Of a stretch of 64,000 bases of DNA, positions 1 to 8,351 are shown piece after piece (within the stretch, counting starts at the first letter, position 1; the number at the start of each line of letters is the position of its first letter). The stretch comes from Carnobacterium divergens DSM 20623 (GTDB lineage: Bacteria; Bacillota; Bacilli; Lactobacillales; Carnobacteriaceae), in contig NZ_JQLO01000001.1 in assembly GCF_000744255.1 (NCBI RefSeq), positions 620,001 through 684,000 of the forward strand, in the 5' to 3' direction. The position numbers and the translations under genes were made by a program. Below the pieces are notes generated by a model that searched no databases, was not told the origin of the DNA, and worked only from the letters and a program-made list of their open reading frames with translations.

Positions 1-2
1 CG

Positions 3-149
3 TATGAATTAAGTGAACCGGAAGAAATTATTTTATTATCTCCAGCGTGCGCTAGTTGGGATCAATACCGTAGTTTTGAAGTTCGTGGCGATGCGTTTAT
101 CAATGCAATTGATCAATTGATTGAAGAAGTTGAAGAACAGGAGGAGTAA
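3..149 (+). CDS. murD: UDP-N-acetylmuramoylalanine--D-glutamate ligase MurD, C-terminal end only
   Basis: The open frame enters from the left edge and encodes about 48 residues ending in a TAA stop. It contains [12 protein letters not shown], the conserved C-terminal motif of MurD, which adds D-glutamate to UDP-MurNAc-L-alanine in the cytoplasm. It lies directly upstream of murG, the usual murD-murG order of the division and cell wall cluster. Only the end of the third (C-terminal) domain is visible, so active-site completeness cannot be judged. Confidence 0.88.
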   Translation, partial: YELSEPEEIILLSPACASWDQYRSFEVRGDAFINAIDQLIEEVEEQEE

Positions 150-179
150 TGCTTTATTAAAAAGCCTTACGTTATTATT

Positions 180-1283
180 ATGAAAATTATTTTATCTGGT
201 GGTGGCACTGGTGGACATATTTATCCAGCTCTAGCCCTGATTCGACGTCTTCAAGTAATGAATCCCACTGTTGAAGTTCTCTATGTTGGAACAGAAAAAG
301 GCTTAGAAAAGAAGATTGTTGAAAAGGCGGGAATTCCATTTAAATCAGTGGAGATTCAAGGCTTTAAACGTTCTCTATCACTTTCTAATTTTAAAACGAT
401 TCAATTATTTTTTAAAAGTGTAGCAGATTCAAAAAAAATTGTAAAAGAATTTAAACCGGATATTGTGATTGGAACGGGTGGATATGTTTGCGGCCCTGTT
501 GTTTACGCAGCTGCTAAATTGAATGTACCTACCATTATCCATGAGCAAAACAGTGTTGCCGGCGTAACCAATAAATTTTTAGCTCGCTTTGTATCTAAAA
601 TTGCAATTTGTTTTGAAGAAGCAAGAGCTGAATTCCCTAAATTTCAAGATAAAGTAGTTTTAACTGGGAATCCAAGAGCCCAAGAAGTAGCGAATATTGA
701 AAAATCACCTGTTTTAACTGAATATGGTCTAGCAACTCAAACTCCAACACTATTGATTTTTGGTGGGAGTCGTGGAGCTAGAAAAATTAATGAAGCATTT
801 CTTGAAGCTTTACCAGAATTAGCAACAAAAGACTATCAAGTTCTTTTTGCGACTGGGGAAGTTCATTATGAAAAAATCAATCAAGAAGTTGAAAAATTAA
901 ATCTCCAAAACAAAAATGTGGCTGTTGTTCCATATATTTACAATATGCCTGAAGTTTTTGCAAATGTTTCGGTGGTAATGGGAAGAAGTGGAGCGACAAC
1001 GCTGGCTGAACTAACGGCATTAGGTTTGCCAAGTATATTAATTCCCAGCCCATACGTCACGAATGACCATCAAACAAAAAATGCTGAAAGTCTATCTCAT
1101 CAAAATGCAGCACGTTTGATTCCAGACAATGAATTAAATGGAGCGCAATTTATTCAAGCAGCAGACGAATTAATGTTGAATGAACCTTTACGTGAAGAAA
1201 TGGCAAAAGAAGCAAAAAAATTAGGTGTAGTTGACGCCAGTGATCGATTGATTCGTTTAATCAATAAGTTAATAAACAACTAA
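180..1283 (+). CDS. murG: Undecaprenyldiphospho-muramoylpentapeptide beta-N-acetylglucosaminyltransferase MurG
   Basis: MurG transfers GlcNAc from UDP-GlcNAc to lipid I to make lipid II on the inner face of the membrane. The 367-residue protein has the GT28 glycine-rich motif GGGTGGHIYP at residues 7-16 and the donor-binding stretch GRSGATTLAELTALG near residue 267. The length is normal. The ATG at 180 begins with the canonical MKIILSGGGTGG, but no clear Shine-Dalgarno lies in the 30 bases after murD; the nearest purine run is inside the murD end. Translation may therefore be coupled to murD. It is followed after 23 bases by divIB. Confidence 0.96.
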   Translation: MKIILSGGGTGGHIYPALALIRRLQVMNPTVEVLYVGTEKGLEKKIVEKAGIPFKSVEIQGFKRSLSLSNFKTIQLFFKSVADSKKIVKEFKPDIVIGTGGYVCGPVVYAAAKLNVPTIIHEQNSVAGVTNKFLARFVSKIAICFEEARAEFPKFQDKVVLTGNPRAQEVANIEKSPVLTEYGLATQTPTLLIFGGSRGARKINEAFLEALPELATKDYQVLFATGEVHYEKINQEVEKLNLQNKNVAVVPYIYNMPEVFANVSVVMGRSGATTLAELTALGLPSILIPSPYVTNDHQTKNAESLSHQNAARLIPDNELNGAQFIQAADELMLNEPLREEMAKEAKKLGVVDASDRLIRLINKLINN

Positions 1284-1306
1284 AAACGAGAAGGGAGCGA
1301 AGACGC

Positions 1307-2215
1307 ATGGCAAATTGGAATAAAAGAAGTTCGTATAAAAAAAATACTGCTAAAGAGCCTGCGCCTTCTTTAACTCCTTGGGAGCAAGAACAGCAAAAAA
1401 AAGCAGCTGAACAAAATAGTGAAAAAAATAGTGAAAAAACAGTTAGTAGCGAAGAAAAAAAGAAAAACAAAGCTGGAAAAAAAGTGCTCTCAATGGAACA
1501 CAAGCTACCCCGTTTAAAGGAACAAAGACGAAGAAAGATGTTGCGTCGATTGATTCCAATGGTTTTTTTATTTTCTTTTACAATTTTAGTGATTCTTTAT
1601 TTTATTTCACCTTTAAGTCGCATTTCAAAAGTAACTGTTTCTGGTACAAATGAAGTTTTTGACCAGTCGGTTATTGACGCCAGTCAATTGAAAAAAGGAG
1701 ACTCTTTATGGGAAGCTTATTTTAATCGAGCTAAGATGGAGCAAGAAATTAAAGGGAAATTAAATCAAGTTAAATCAGTCCATTTAAAATTCGATGGAGT
1801 TAACAGCTATGAGGTAGCAATCAAAGAATATAAAACGGTAGCTTACTTAGCTAAAGACGATCAATACTACAATATTTTAGAAAATGGAAAAATTGTAAAA
1901 GAAAGTAGAAAAGTTTCAATAGGCAATCCCCCAATCTTTAAGAACTTTAAAGAAGGACCTGCTTTAGATGAAATGATTTTACAATACAGCCAGTTAAGCA
2001 GCGACATTAAAAATAGTATGTCAGATATTGAGCATCAATCCAATAAAACAGATGACTATTTAATTAAAATAAATATGAATGATGGAAATTTAGTGCAAGC
2101 AAGTATCCCATCTTTTGCTGAAAAAATGGCGTATTATCCAAGCTTTGTAAAAAGTTTAGGGGACCAAAAAGGAATTATAAATATGGAAGTGGGCGTTTAT
2201 TTCGAACCATTTTAA
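1307..2215 (+). CDS. divIB: Cell division protein DivIB/FtsQ
   Basis: This bitopic division protein of 302 residues works with DivIC and FtsL at the septum. The first 80 or so residues are a very charged cytoplasmic tail rich in Lys and Glu. A single membrane segment follows at about 84-104, and then the POTRA-like region beginning ISKVTVSGTNEVF. A good Shine-Dalgarno (AAGGGAG) precedes the ATG. Position between murG and ftsA is the usual one in the dcw cluster. The low-complexity tail is typical of lactic acid bacteria and is poorly conserved. Confidence 0.93.
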   Translation: MANWNKRSSYKKNTAKEPAPSLTPWEQEQQKKAAEQNSEKNSEKTVSSEEKKKNKAGKKVLSMEHKLPRLKEQRRRKMLRRLIPMVFLFSFTILVILYFISPLSRISKVTVSGTNEVFDQSVIDASQLKKGDSLWEAYFNRAKMEQEIKGKLNQVKSVHLKFDGVNSYEVAIKEYKTVAYLAKDDQYYNILENGKIVKESRKVSIGNPPIFKNFKEGPALDEMILQYSQLSSDIKNSMSDIEHQSNKTDDYLIKINMNDGNLVQASIPSFAEKMAYYPSFVKSLGDQKGIINMEVGVYFEPF

Positions 2216-2284
2216 TAAAAAAATAACAAAATTAATAATGTACAGAATAATTCTACTAAAATCTTCGTAAAATACTGATAAATA

Positions 2285-2293
2285 TGGTAAAAT
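2285..2293 (+). promoter_or_regulatory. Candidate extended -10 promoter for ftsA-ftsZ
   Basis: The string TGGTAAAAT is an extended -10 element about 65 bases before the ftsA start, in a 140-base AT-rich gap after divIB. No good -35 is visible at the normal spacing. A nearly identical TATGGTAAAAT lies before mreC. Inferred only from sequence. Confidence 0.4.
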
Positions 2294-2357
2294 TAAAAAT
2301 GTGTATCATTTATTGAGAAAAACTAAAATCTTAGGTCAATTAAGGAGGTTTCAATTA

Positions 2358-3668
2358 ATGGGAAATACTGGGATTTATGTGAGTCTAGATATTGGAACCA
2401 CTTCAATAAAAGTAGTAGTTGCTGAGTATGTCAATGGTCAAATGAACATTATTGGAGTTGGAAATGAAAAATCAGAAGGTCTAAGTCGAGGGATTATTGT
2501 CGACATCGATCAAACAGTTGAATCAATTAAAAAAGCAGTTAAACAAGCTGAACAAAAAGCAAATATGGATATTAACAATGTCATCGTTGGAATTCCATCA
2601 AATAGTGTTGAAATTGAAAGTTGCCATGGAATGATTGCCGTTTCAGGAGATAATCGTGAAATTAGTGAGTTGGATGTTGAAAATGTAATGGCTGCGGCAA
2701 TGGTAAGATCAGTTCCGCCAGAAAGAGAAATTATTTCGGTGATTCCAGAAGAATTTATTGTTGATGGCTTTGATGGAATTCGTGATCCAAGAGGAATGAT
2801 TGGTGTTCGTTTAGAAATGCACGCTACGATGCTAACAGGACCCAAAACGATTTTACATAACACAAAACGTTGTGTAGAAAAGGCAGGATTACAAATTGAG
2901 GAAATCGTCGTTCAACCTCTTGCAGTCGGAAGTACCGCTTTATCAAAAGGCGAACGTGATTTTGGAACGATTATCATTGATATGGGGGGGGGACAAACCT
3001 CTGCTTCTGTTATTCATGACAATCAATTAAAATATACATTTGTTGATCCAGAAGGTGGCGAATACGTTTCAAAAGATATTTCAATTATTTTGAATACCAC
3101 CCTTGAAAATGCTGAAAAAATTAAACGTGATTATGGATTTGCATTGCCAGAAGAAACTTCTCCTGATGAAGTTTTTCCAGTTGAAACGATTGGCAAAAAT
3201 GAGCCAGTCAAAATTGATGAACAATATTTATCAGAAATTATTGAAGCTCGTCTAGTCCAAATTTTCGAAAAAATAAAAGCTGAATTAGATATTGTTGGTG
3301 CAAGAGAATTACCAGGAGGAATCGTTCTAACTGGTGGAGCTGCTTCGTTACCAGGAGTGATTGAATTGGCGAAAGATATTTTTGAAATCAATGTGAAACT
3401 ATATGTTCCAGATCAAATGGGCATGCGTTTCCCAGCCTTTTCTACCGGAATTGGTTTGATTGAATATGTGGCTAATTTAGATGAGATTCACGCAGTATCA
3501 AAAGGTCGGAAAGTGCATCATATGGATGAACGAGTGAACCAACACCACGTTGAAGAACACGTTTTTGAAAATAATGCCCCAACACCACGAGAAGAAAAAC
3601 AGCCAAAAAAAGAAGAAGATAAGTTAAGCAACAAAGCAAAAAATTTCTTTTCTAACTTCTTTGATTAA
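2358..3668 (+). CDS. ftsA: Cell division protein FtsA
   Basis: FtsA is the actin-like membrane anchor for FtsZ filaments. The ATG at 2358 is chosen because TAAGGAGG sits 8 bases upstream and the product then starts MGNTGIYVSLDIGTTS; an in-frame GTG at 2301 has no such signal. The ATP-binding blocks are SLDIGTTSIKV (9-19), IIDMGGGQTSAS (about 204) and LTGGAASLPG (about 323). The C-terminus is a short amphipathic helix (KAKNFFSNFFD) that would bind membrane. It has 436 residues, normal for the family. The DMGGG codons contain an uninterrupted run of nine G (2984-2992), odd in this AT-rich genome. Confidence 0.96.
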   Translation: MGNTGIYVSLDIGTTSIKVVVAEYVNGQMNIIGVGNEKSEGLSRGIIVDIDQTVESIKKAVKQAEQKANMDINNVIVGIPSNSVEIESCHGMIAVSGDNREISELDVENVMAAAMVRSVPPEREIISVIPEEFIVDGFDGIRDPRGMIGVRLEMHATMLTGPKTILHNTKRCVEKAGLQIEEIVVQPLAVGSTALSKGERDFGTIIIDMGGGQTSASVIHDNQLKYTFVDPEGGEYVSKDISIILNTTLENAEKIKRDYGFALPEETSPDEVFPVETIGKNEPVKIDEQYLSEIIEARLVQIFEKIKAELDIVGARELPGGIVLTGGAASLPGVIELAKDIFEINVKLYVPDQMGMRFPAFSTGIGLIEYVANLDEIHAVSKGRKVHHMDERVNQHHVEEHVFENNAPTPREEKQPKKEEDKLSNKAKNFFSNFFD

Positions 3669-3724
3669 TCAACATAGACGAATGGTAAAACAGAAAATAA
3701 TCGATGTTAGTAGGAGGAAATAGG

Positions 3725-4996
3725 ATGGAATTAGAATTTGATTCAATGATAAACAACGGTGCTGTCATTAAAGTTATTGGTGTCGGTGGAGCAGGAAACA
3801 ATGCAGTAAATCGTATGATTGATGAAGGTGTTAAAGGTGTTGAATTTATCGTTGCTAATACGGATATTCAAGCACTACAAAGTTCAAATGCTGAAATCAA
3901 AATTCAATTAGGACCAAAATTAACAAGAGGTCTTGGAGCAGGTTCAAATCCAGAAATTGGACGTAAAGCTGCAGAAGAAAGTGAAGAACAAATTGCAGAA
4001 GCTTTAAGTGGAGCAGATATGATATTTGTTACTGCAGGTATGGGTGGCGGAACAGGAACAGGAGCTGCACCAATTGTTGCTAGAATTGCAAAAGAACAAA
4101 GTGCATTGACTGTTGGTGTTATTACAAGACCCTTTACTTTTGAAGGTCCAAAACGTGGCCGTTTTGCTGCAGAAGGTGTTTCTGAAATGAAAGACCATGT
4201 AGATACATTGGTTATTATTTCAAACAATCGTTTACTAGAAATCGTTGACAAAAAGACACCAATGTTAGAAGCTTTCCACGAAGCAGATAACGTATTACGC
4301 CAAGGGGTACAAGGTATTTCAGATTTAATCACAGCTCCAGGATATGTAAACTTAGATTTCGCTGATGTAAAAACAGTTATGGAAAATCAAGGTTCTGCGT
4401 TGATGGGAATTGGTATGGCAAGTGGTGAAAACAGAACAGCTGAAGCAACTAAAAAAGCGATTTCTTCACCATTACTAGAAGTATCAATTGATGGTGCTGA
4501 ACAAGTATTACTAAACATTACTGGTGGACCAGACTTAACCTTATTTGAAGCACAAGATGCTTCTGATATCGTTTCAGCAGCTTCAACAACTGAAGTAAAT
4601 ATTATTTTTGGAACATCAATCAACGAAAAACTTGGCGATGAAGTAATCGTAACTGTAATTGCGACTGGGATTGACAATCAACGTGGGCAAGAAGCTCGAC
4701 GCGATAGTTCAAGAACGCGTAGTTTTTCAAATACAAATGAAGCAACACCTTATAGCAAACGCAATGAGGAACAAAGTCAATCAGCACCTGCAAGCAACCA
4801 AGCTGAAAAAGATCCATTTGGCGATTGGGATATTCGTCGTGAGCCTAATGTTCGTGAAACAAGTGGACGCGAAGAAGCACCAACAGAAAAAGCTGATTTT
4901 GATGTATTTAAACGCGATTCATCGCCAGAAAAAGGGCATGGAAATGACGATGATAGTTTAGACACACCACCATTCTTTAGAAGACGTCGTAAATAA
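3725..4996 (+). CDS. ftsZ: Cell division protein FtsZ
   Basis: FtsZ is the tubulin-like GTPase that forms the division ring. The start at 3725 follows TAGGAGG and gives MELEFDSM; the longer frame from 3704 would overlap that ribosome site. The GTP tubulin signature GGGTGTG lies near residues 106-112 and the T7 loop NLDFADV near 208. After a linker rich in Gln, Ser, Glu and Arg, the conserved C-terminal peptide [11 protein letters not shown] is present; it binds FtsA, SepF and EzrA, all encoded in this window. 423 residues. The stop codon is immediately followed by the ylmE ATG. Confidence 0.98.
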   Translation: MELEFDSMINNGAVIKVIGVGGAGNNAVNRMIDEGVKGVEFIVANTDIQALQSSNAEIKIQLGPKLTRGLGAGSNPEIGRKAAEESEEQIAEALSGADMIFVTAGMGGGTGTGAAPIVARIAKEQSALTVGVITRPFTFEGPKRGRFAAEGVSEMKDHVDTLVIISNNRLLEIVDKKTPMLEAFHEADNVLRQGVQGISDLITAPGYVNLDFADVKTVMENQGSALMGIGMASGENRTAEATKKAISSPLLEVSIDGAEQVLLNITGGPDLTLFEAQDASDIVSAASTTEVNIIFGTSINEKLGDEVIVTVIATGIDNQRGQEARRDSSRTRSFSNTNEATPYSKRNEEQSQSAPASNQAEKDPFGDWDIRREPNVRETSGREEAPTEKADFDVFKRDSSPEKGHGNDDDSLDTPPFFRRRRK

Positions 4997-5671
4997 ATGA
5001 AAATTTCTAAAAATTTAGAAGCAGTGGAGTCAACGCTATGCCAAGCAATTAATACAGTTGGGCGTAAACGCTCAGATGTAACGTTGATTGCAGTGACAAA
5101 AGCTGTTTCTAATGAAGTAACAAAAGAAATTTATGATTTAGGAATTCGTCATTTAGCTGAAAATAGACCAGAAGGTTTACAAGCAAAAAAAACTTATTTA
5201 CCAGATAATGACATCAAATGGCATTATATTGGTAATTTACAAACGAGAAAAGTGAAGCAAGTTATTAATGAAATTGATTATTTTCATGCGTTAGATCGCA
5301 TTTCTTTAGCTAAGGAAATCGAAAAGCGTGCAGAACACACAATCAATTGCTTTCTTGAAGTGAATGTTACAGGTGAGGAGTCGAAACATGGCATAAATCC
5401 TTCAGAGATTGAAGCTTTTATTGATTCTTTACAAGACTATTCTAAAATAAAAATCATCGGTCTAATGACAATGGCTCCAATCGATGCAGATGAAGCAACT
5501 ATTCGCAAAGCCTTTTCAACTCTTTATCAACTAAAAAATACGATTCAAGTTAAAGGCATTTCATACGCTCCCTGTACAGAATTGAGTATGGGAATGAGTA
5601 ATGACTATCAGATTGCTGCCGAGGAAGGCGCGACATTTGTACGAGTTGGAACAGCTTTGTTTAAAGACTAA
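4997..5671 (+). CDS. ylmE: YggS/YlmE family pyridoxal phosphate-binding protein
   Basis: This is a PLP-homeostasis protein of the YggS/PROSC family (224 residues, single alanine-racemase-like barrel). The PLP lysine is in LIAVTKAVS near residue 36, and the C-terminal phosphate-binding region ELSMGMSNDYQIAAEEGATFVRVG is intact. Its ATG abuts the ftsZ stop with no spacer and no separate Shine-Dalgarno, so it is probably translated by coupling to ftsZ. Location between ftsZ and sepF is standard in Firmicutes, although the ylmD neighbour often seen there is missing. Its role in division is unclear. Confidence 0.93.
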   Translation: MKISKNLEAVESTLCQAINTVGRKRSDVTLIAVTKAVSNEVTKEIYDLGIRHLAENRPEGLQAKKTYLPDNDIKWHYIGNLQTRKVKQVINEIDYFHALDRISLAKEIEKRAEHTINCFLEVNVTGEESKHGINPSEIEAFIDSLQDYSKIKIIGLMTMAPIDADEATIRKAFSTLYQLKNTIQVKGISYAPCTELSMGMSNDYQIAAEEGATFVRVGTALFKD

Positions 5672-5690
5672 AATAAGGGAGGACGAGAAT

Positions 5691-6188
5691 ATGGGACTCA
5701 TGGGTAATTTTAGCCAATTTTTTGGTTTAAATGATGAAGAAGAAGATTATGAGTATGAAGAATACGATCAAAAAACTGAAAAAGCAGCAGCGCCTATTCA
5801 AGCTCAAGAGAAAGCTTACACTGAACCAAAAAGTAAAGCATCATTTAACACACGCAATGTCAACGCTGTTAAGACAAGCAATAAAGTTGTTCCCTTGAAT
5901 CAACAAGCGATTCCATCTCAATCTAAAATTGTTGTTTTTGAACCGCGCGTTTATTCAGAAGTTCAAGAAGTTGCAGATTTGTTAATGGCAAATGAATCAG
6001 TGATTTTAAATTTCAATCGGATTGAAGAAGATCAAGCTAAACGAATTGTGGACTTCTTAACAGGAACCATTTATGCAATTAGTGGAGATATTCAACGTAT
6101 CGGCGATGAAATTTTCTTGTGTACACCACCAAATGTTGAAATTGATGGTATGTTAACAGAAATGATGCGCGATAAGGAATTCTACTAG
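5691..6188 (+). CDS. sepF: Cell division protein SepF
   Basis: SepF bundles FtsZ filaments and tethers them to the membrane. The start at 5691 follows AAGGGAGGAC; the open frame further upstream overlaps ylmE and is not used. The 165-residue product starts with an amphipathic N-terminal helix (MGLMGNFSQFFGL) that binds membrane. An acidic linker follows, and then the C-terminal SepF domain (about 85-160) with VILNFNRIEEDQAKRIVDFL. The gene sits in the usual ylmE-sepF-ylmG order, which supports the call. Confidence 0.95.
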   Translation: MGLMGNFSQFFGLNDEEEDYEYEEYDQKTEKAAAPIQAQEKAYTEPKSKASFNTRNVNAVKTSNKVVPLNQQAIPSQSKIVVFEPRVYSEVQEVADLLMANESVILNFNRIEEDQAKRIVDFLTGTIYAISGDIQRIGDEIFLCTPPNVEIDGMLTEMMRDKEFY

Positions 6189-6209
6189 AAAGAGGTGTTT
6201 GAAAACAAT

Positions 6210-6500
6210 ATGATAGATATTTTAATATTTGTGTACAGAGTGTTATCCGAAGCGATTAATATTTATTCTATTTTAATTGTTGTCTATGCCCTGCTGTCTT
6301 GGTTACCTGGCGCTTATAATTCTAAGCTAGGAGAAATATTAGCCAGACTTTGTGAGCCTTATTTAGATGTCTTTAGAAGAATTATCCCACCAATTGGAGG
6401 GATTAGCTTTTCACCAATTGTGGCATTGATTGTTTTAAGTTTAGTAAATCGTGGACTTTATTATGTTTTAATGTTTTTAATTCAAACCATAGCATCATAA
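6210..6500 (+). CDS. ylmG: YggT family membrane protein YlmG
   Basis: This small integral membrane protein of 96 residues has two YggT-type hydrophobic segments, the second within PIGGISFSPIVALIVLSL. YlmG/YggT proteins are conserved beside sepF and have been linked to division and to nucleoid or membrane organisation, but no biochemical activity is established. The ATG at 6210 is preceded by AGAGGTG about 12 bases upstream. A GTG at 6195 in frame would add five residues and cannot be excluded. Confidence 0.9.
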   Translation: MIDILIFVYRVLSEAINIYSILIVVYALLSWLPGAYNSKLGEILARLCEPYLDVFRRIIPPIGGISFSPIVALIVLSLVNRGLYYVLMFLIQTIAS

Positions 6501-6520
6501 GAATAAGGGGGCGCTGAAAG

Positions 6521-7303
6521 ATGATTGAAAATGTGTATCAGCATTTTAGAAAAGAAGAGCGCTCTTTTATTGATGCTGTAACGGGTTGGATTCAAGAATG
6601 TGAAGATCAATATACACCCTATTTGACCAAGTTTTTAGATCCTAGACAAGTCTATATTATTGAAACGTTGATTGGCAAAAGAAGCGAACTAAAATTGTAT
6701 TTATTTGGCGGATACGAATCAGCTGAGCGAAAACGAGCCTTTATTTGCCCAGAATATTTTATTCCCAAGCAAGATGATTTTAAGGTTGCTTTATGTGAGA
6801 TTCATTATCCTGTAAAGTTTGCTCATTTAACTCATAGTAAGATTTTAGGAACTCTAATTTCAACTGGGGTAAAACGGGAGTTTTTTGGAGATATTATTTG
6901 TGATGGAGAACGTTGGCAATTTTTTATAGATGAATCAATGGAAAGTTATGTTCGAAATCAAATTGAAAAAATTGGCAATGTGTCGATTCGAGTTGAAGAA
7001 CGGACCTATGTAGACATTATAACCCCAATTGATGATTGGAGTTATATTAGCGGGACGGTTTCATCCATGCGAATAGACACGATTATTTCAAGTATTTTCA
7101 ATATTTCAAGACAACGAGCAAAACAGTTGATTGAAGCTGGTAAAGTAAAATTGAATTGGGCAGAAATCTTGCGACCTGATTTTGAAATAGGCTTGTTAGA
7201 TATTTTATCTGTTCGAGGTTTTGGTCGAATTCAGATCAAAGAAATTGAAGGTAAGACTAAAAAAGACAAATGGCGAATTCGATTCGGTGTTCTTTTTAAA
7301 TAA
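6521..7303 (+). CDS. ylmH: YlmH family S4-domain RNA-binding protein
   Basis: The 260-residue protein has an N-terminal YlmH domain and a C-terminal S4 RNA-binding domain (about 182-245, beginning MRIDTIISSIFNISRQRAKQLI). Members of this family bind ribosomes or stalled 50S-tRNA complexes and have been linked to ribosome rescue; in streptococci they affect division. The Shine-Dalgarno AAGGGGG precedes the ATG at 6521. It lies between ylmG and divIVA, its standard location. Confidence 0.92.
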   Translation: MIENVYQHFRKEERSFIDAVTGWIQECEDQYTPYLTKFLDPRQVYIIETLIGKRSELKLYLFGGYESAERKRAFICPEYFIPKQDDFKVALCEIHYPVKFAHLTHSKILGTLISTGVKREFFGDIICDGERWQFFIDESMESYVRNQIEKIGNVSIRVEERTYVDIITPIDDWSYISGTVSSMRIDTIISSIFNISRQRAKQLIEAGKVKLNWAEILRPDFEIGLLDILSVRGFGRIQIKEIEGKTKKDKWRIRFGVLFK

Positions 7304-7316
7304 CAAAAGACATTTC

Positions 7317-7345
7317 TTGTAGAAATTCCATTTGTAGCTTATAAT
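7317..7345 (+). promoter_or_regulatory. Promoter for divIVA
   Basis: A perfect -10 TATAAT (7340-7345) lies 17 bases after TTGTAG (7317-7322), placing the start point about 30 bases before the divIVA ribosome site. The -35 matches the consensus at only three positions, so this is a good but not certain call. It would let divIVA be transcribed apart from the upstream dcw genes. Confidence 0.6.
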
Positions 7346-7384
7346 AGTAAACAACAATATAAAATGAAATTGGAGGTGTCTTCC

Positions 7385-8071
7385 ATGGTGTTAACTCCGT
7401 TAGATATACATAACAAAGAGTTCCCTGTCAAGATGCGTGGATATGACCAAGATGAGGTCAATGATTATTTAGATCAAATCATTAAAGATTATGAAATGGT
7501 GCTAAAAGAGAAACGTGAATTAGAGAAACAATTAAAATTCAGCGAAGAAAAAGTAGAACATTTCAATAACTTGCAAGATGCTTTAAATAAATCGATTATT
7601 GTAGCTCAAGAGGCAGCAGATCGCGTAAAAGAAAATGCAAATAAAGAATCTAAAATTATCATGATGGATGCTGAAAAAAATGCAGATCGTTTACTAGATG
7701 AAGCTGTTACAAAAGCACGCAAAATTAGCATTGAAACAGATGGCTTGAAAAAACAAAGTCGTGTGTTTAAACAACGTCTACAATTAATGATCGAATCACA
7801 ATTAGAAATGGTACGCAACAAGGAATGGGATGAGTTGTTACAAACAACACCAGGAGAAACCTTGGAAATTCCAACTTTAAAAGAAGTTTTAGCAGATTTA
7901 CCAAAAGCAACTGAAGACACGGAAGAAGTAGCAATCCAAGAACCAATTGATGTCGCAGATATTAAAAAATTTGATGATGTTGATACAAGTGTAGCAGAAG
8001 AATCGCCAGAAGATTTAAACTACCGAGTAGAAGGTACACTGGAAGCTATTGAATTGCCAGAAGAAAAATAA
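7385..8071 (+). CDS. divIVA: Cell division initiation protein DivIVA
   Basis: DivIVA binds negatively curved membrane at poles and septa and recruits partners such as MinJ/MinD. The start at 7385 is preceded by TTGGAGGTG; the in-frame ATG at 7364 lies upstream of that site. The N-terminal membrane-binding domain carries KEFPVKMRGYDQDEVNDYLD, followed by coiled coil from about 30 to 150 and an acidic tail rich in Glu and Asp. 228 residues. It ends the division cluster and is followed by the T-box of ileS. Confidence 0.95.
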   Translation: MVLTPLDIHNKEFPVKMRGYDQDEVNDYLDQIIKDYEMVLKEKRELEKQLKFSEEKVEHFNNLQDALNKSIIVAQEAADRVKENANKESKIIMMDAEKNADRLLDEAVTKARKISIETDGLKKQSRVFKQRLQLMIESQLEMVRNKEWDELLQTTPGETLEIPTLKEVLADLPKATEDTEEVAIQEPIDVADIKKFDDVDTSVAEESPEDLNYRVEGTLEAIELPEEK

Positions 8072-8086
8072 ATGACTTTGAATAGA

Positions 8087-8307
8087 ACAGAAAAATGATA
8101 ACAATACTTTTAGCGAGCTAGTGAATGGTGAAAGACTAGCAAGTCCCTGTTATGATTAGATCCTCTAGGAGTCAATTAGCTGAAACTAAGTAAGCTAATT
8201 CGTTTGATTGGCGTTAACAATTACTTGAGGAGAAAAAGAAATTTTTCTTAAACTTGGGTGGTAACACGAAGACTTCGTCCCTACTATAGGGGTGGAGTCT
8301 TTTTTTA
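8087..8307 (+). ncRNA. T-box leader of ileS (isoleucine)
   Basis: The 280-base gap before ileS has the T-box layout. There is a stem I with the distal TGGTGAAAG motif (8127-8135), a stem III hairpin AGAAAAAGAAATTTTTCT, the T-box core GGGTGGTAACACG (8255-8267), and a terminator AAGACT...AGTCTT with seven T at 8301-8307. The specifier can be ATC at 8160-8162 or ATT at 8155-8157; both are isoleucine codons. The TGGT of the T-box would pair with an ACCA acceptor end, as expected for tRNA-Ile. Uncharged tRNA would favour antitermination and ileS expression. Confidence 0.9.
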
Positions 8308-8351
8308 ATAAATTAAACTAAATTTTAAAATAGATAAGGAGTTTATATAAC

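Noticed and set aside
2510-2863. Minus-strand open frame of 117 codons inside ftsA
   Set aside because: Fully antisense to a conserved gene, no ribosome site, Ile/Ser-rich composition typical of shadow frames in AT-rich DNA.
3904-4332. Minus-strand frame of 142 codons inside ftsZ
   Set aside because: Antisense to the GTPase domain; no family features.
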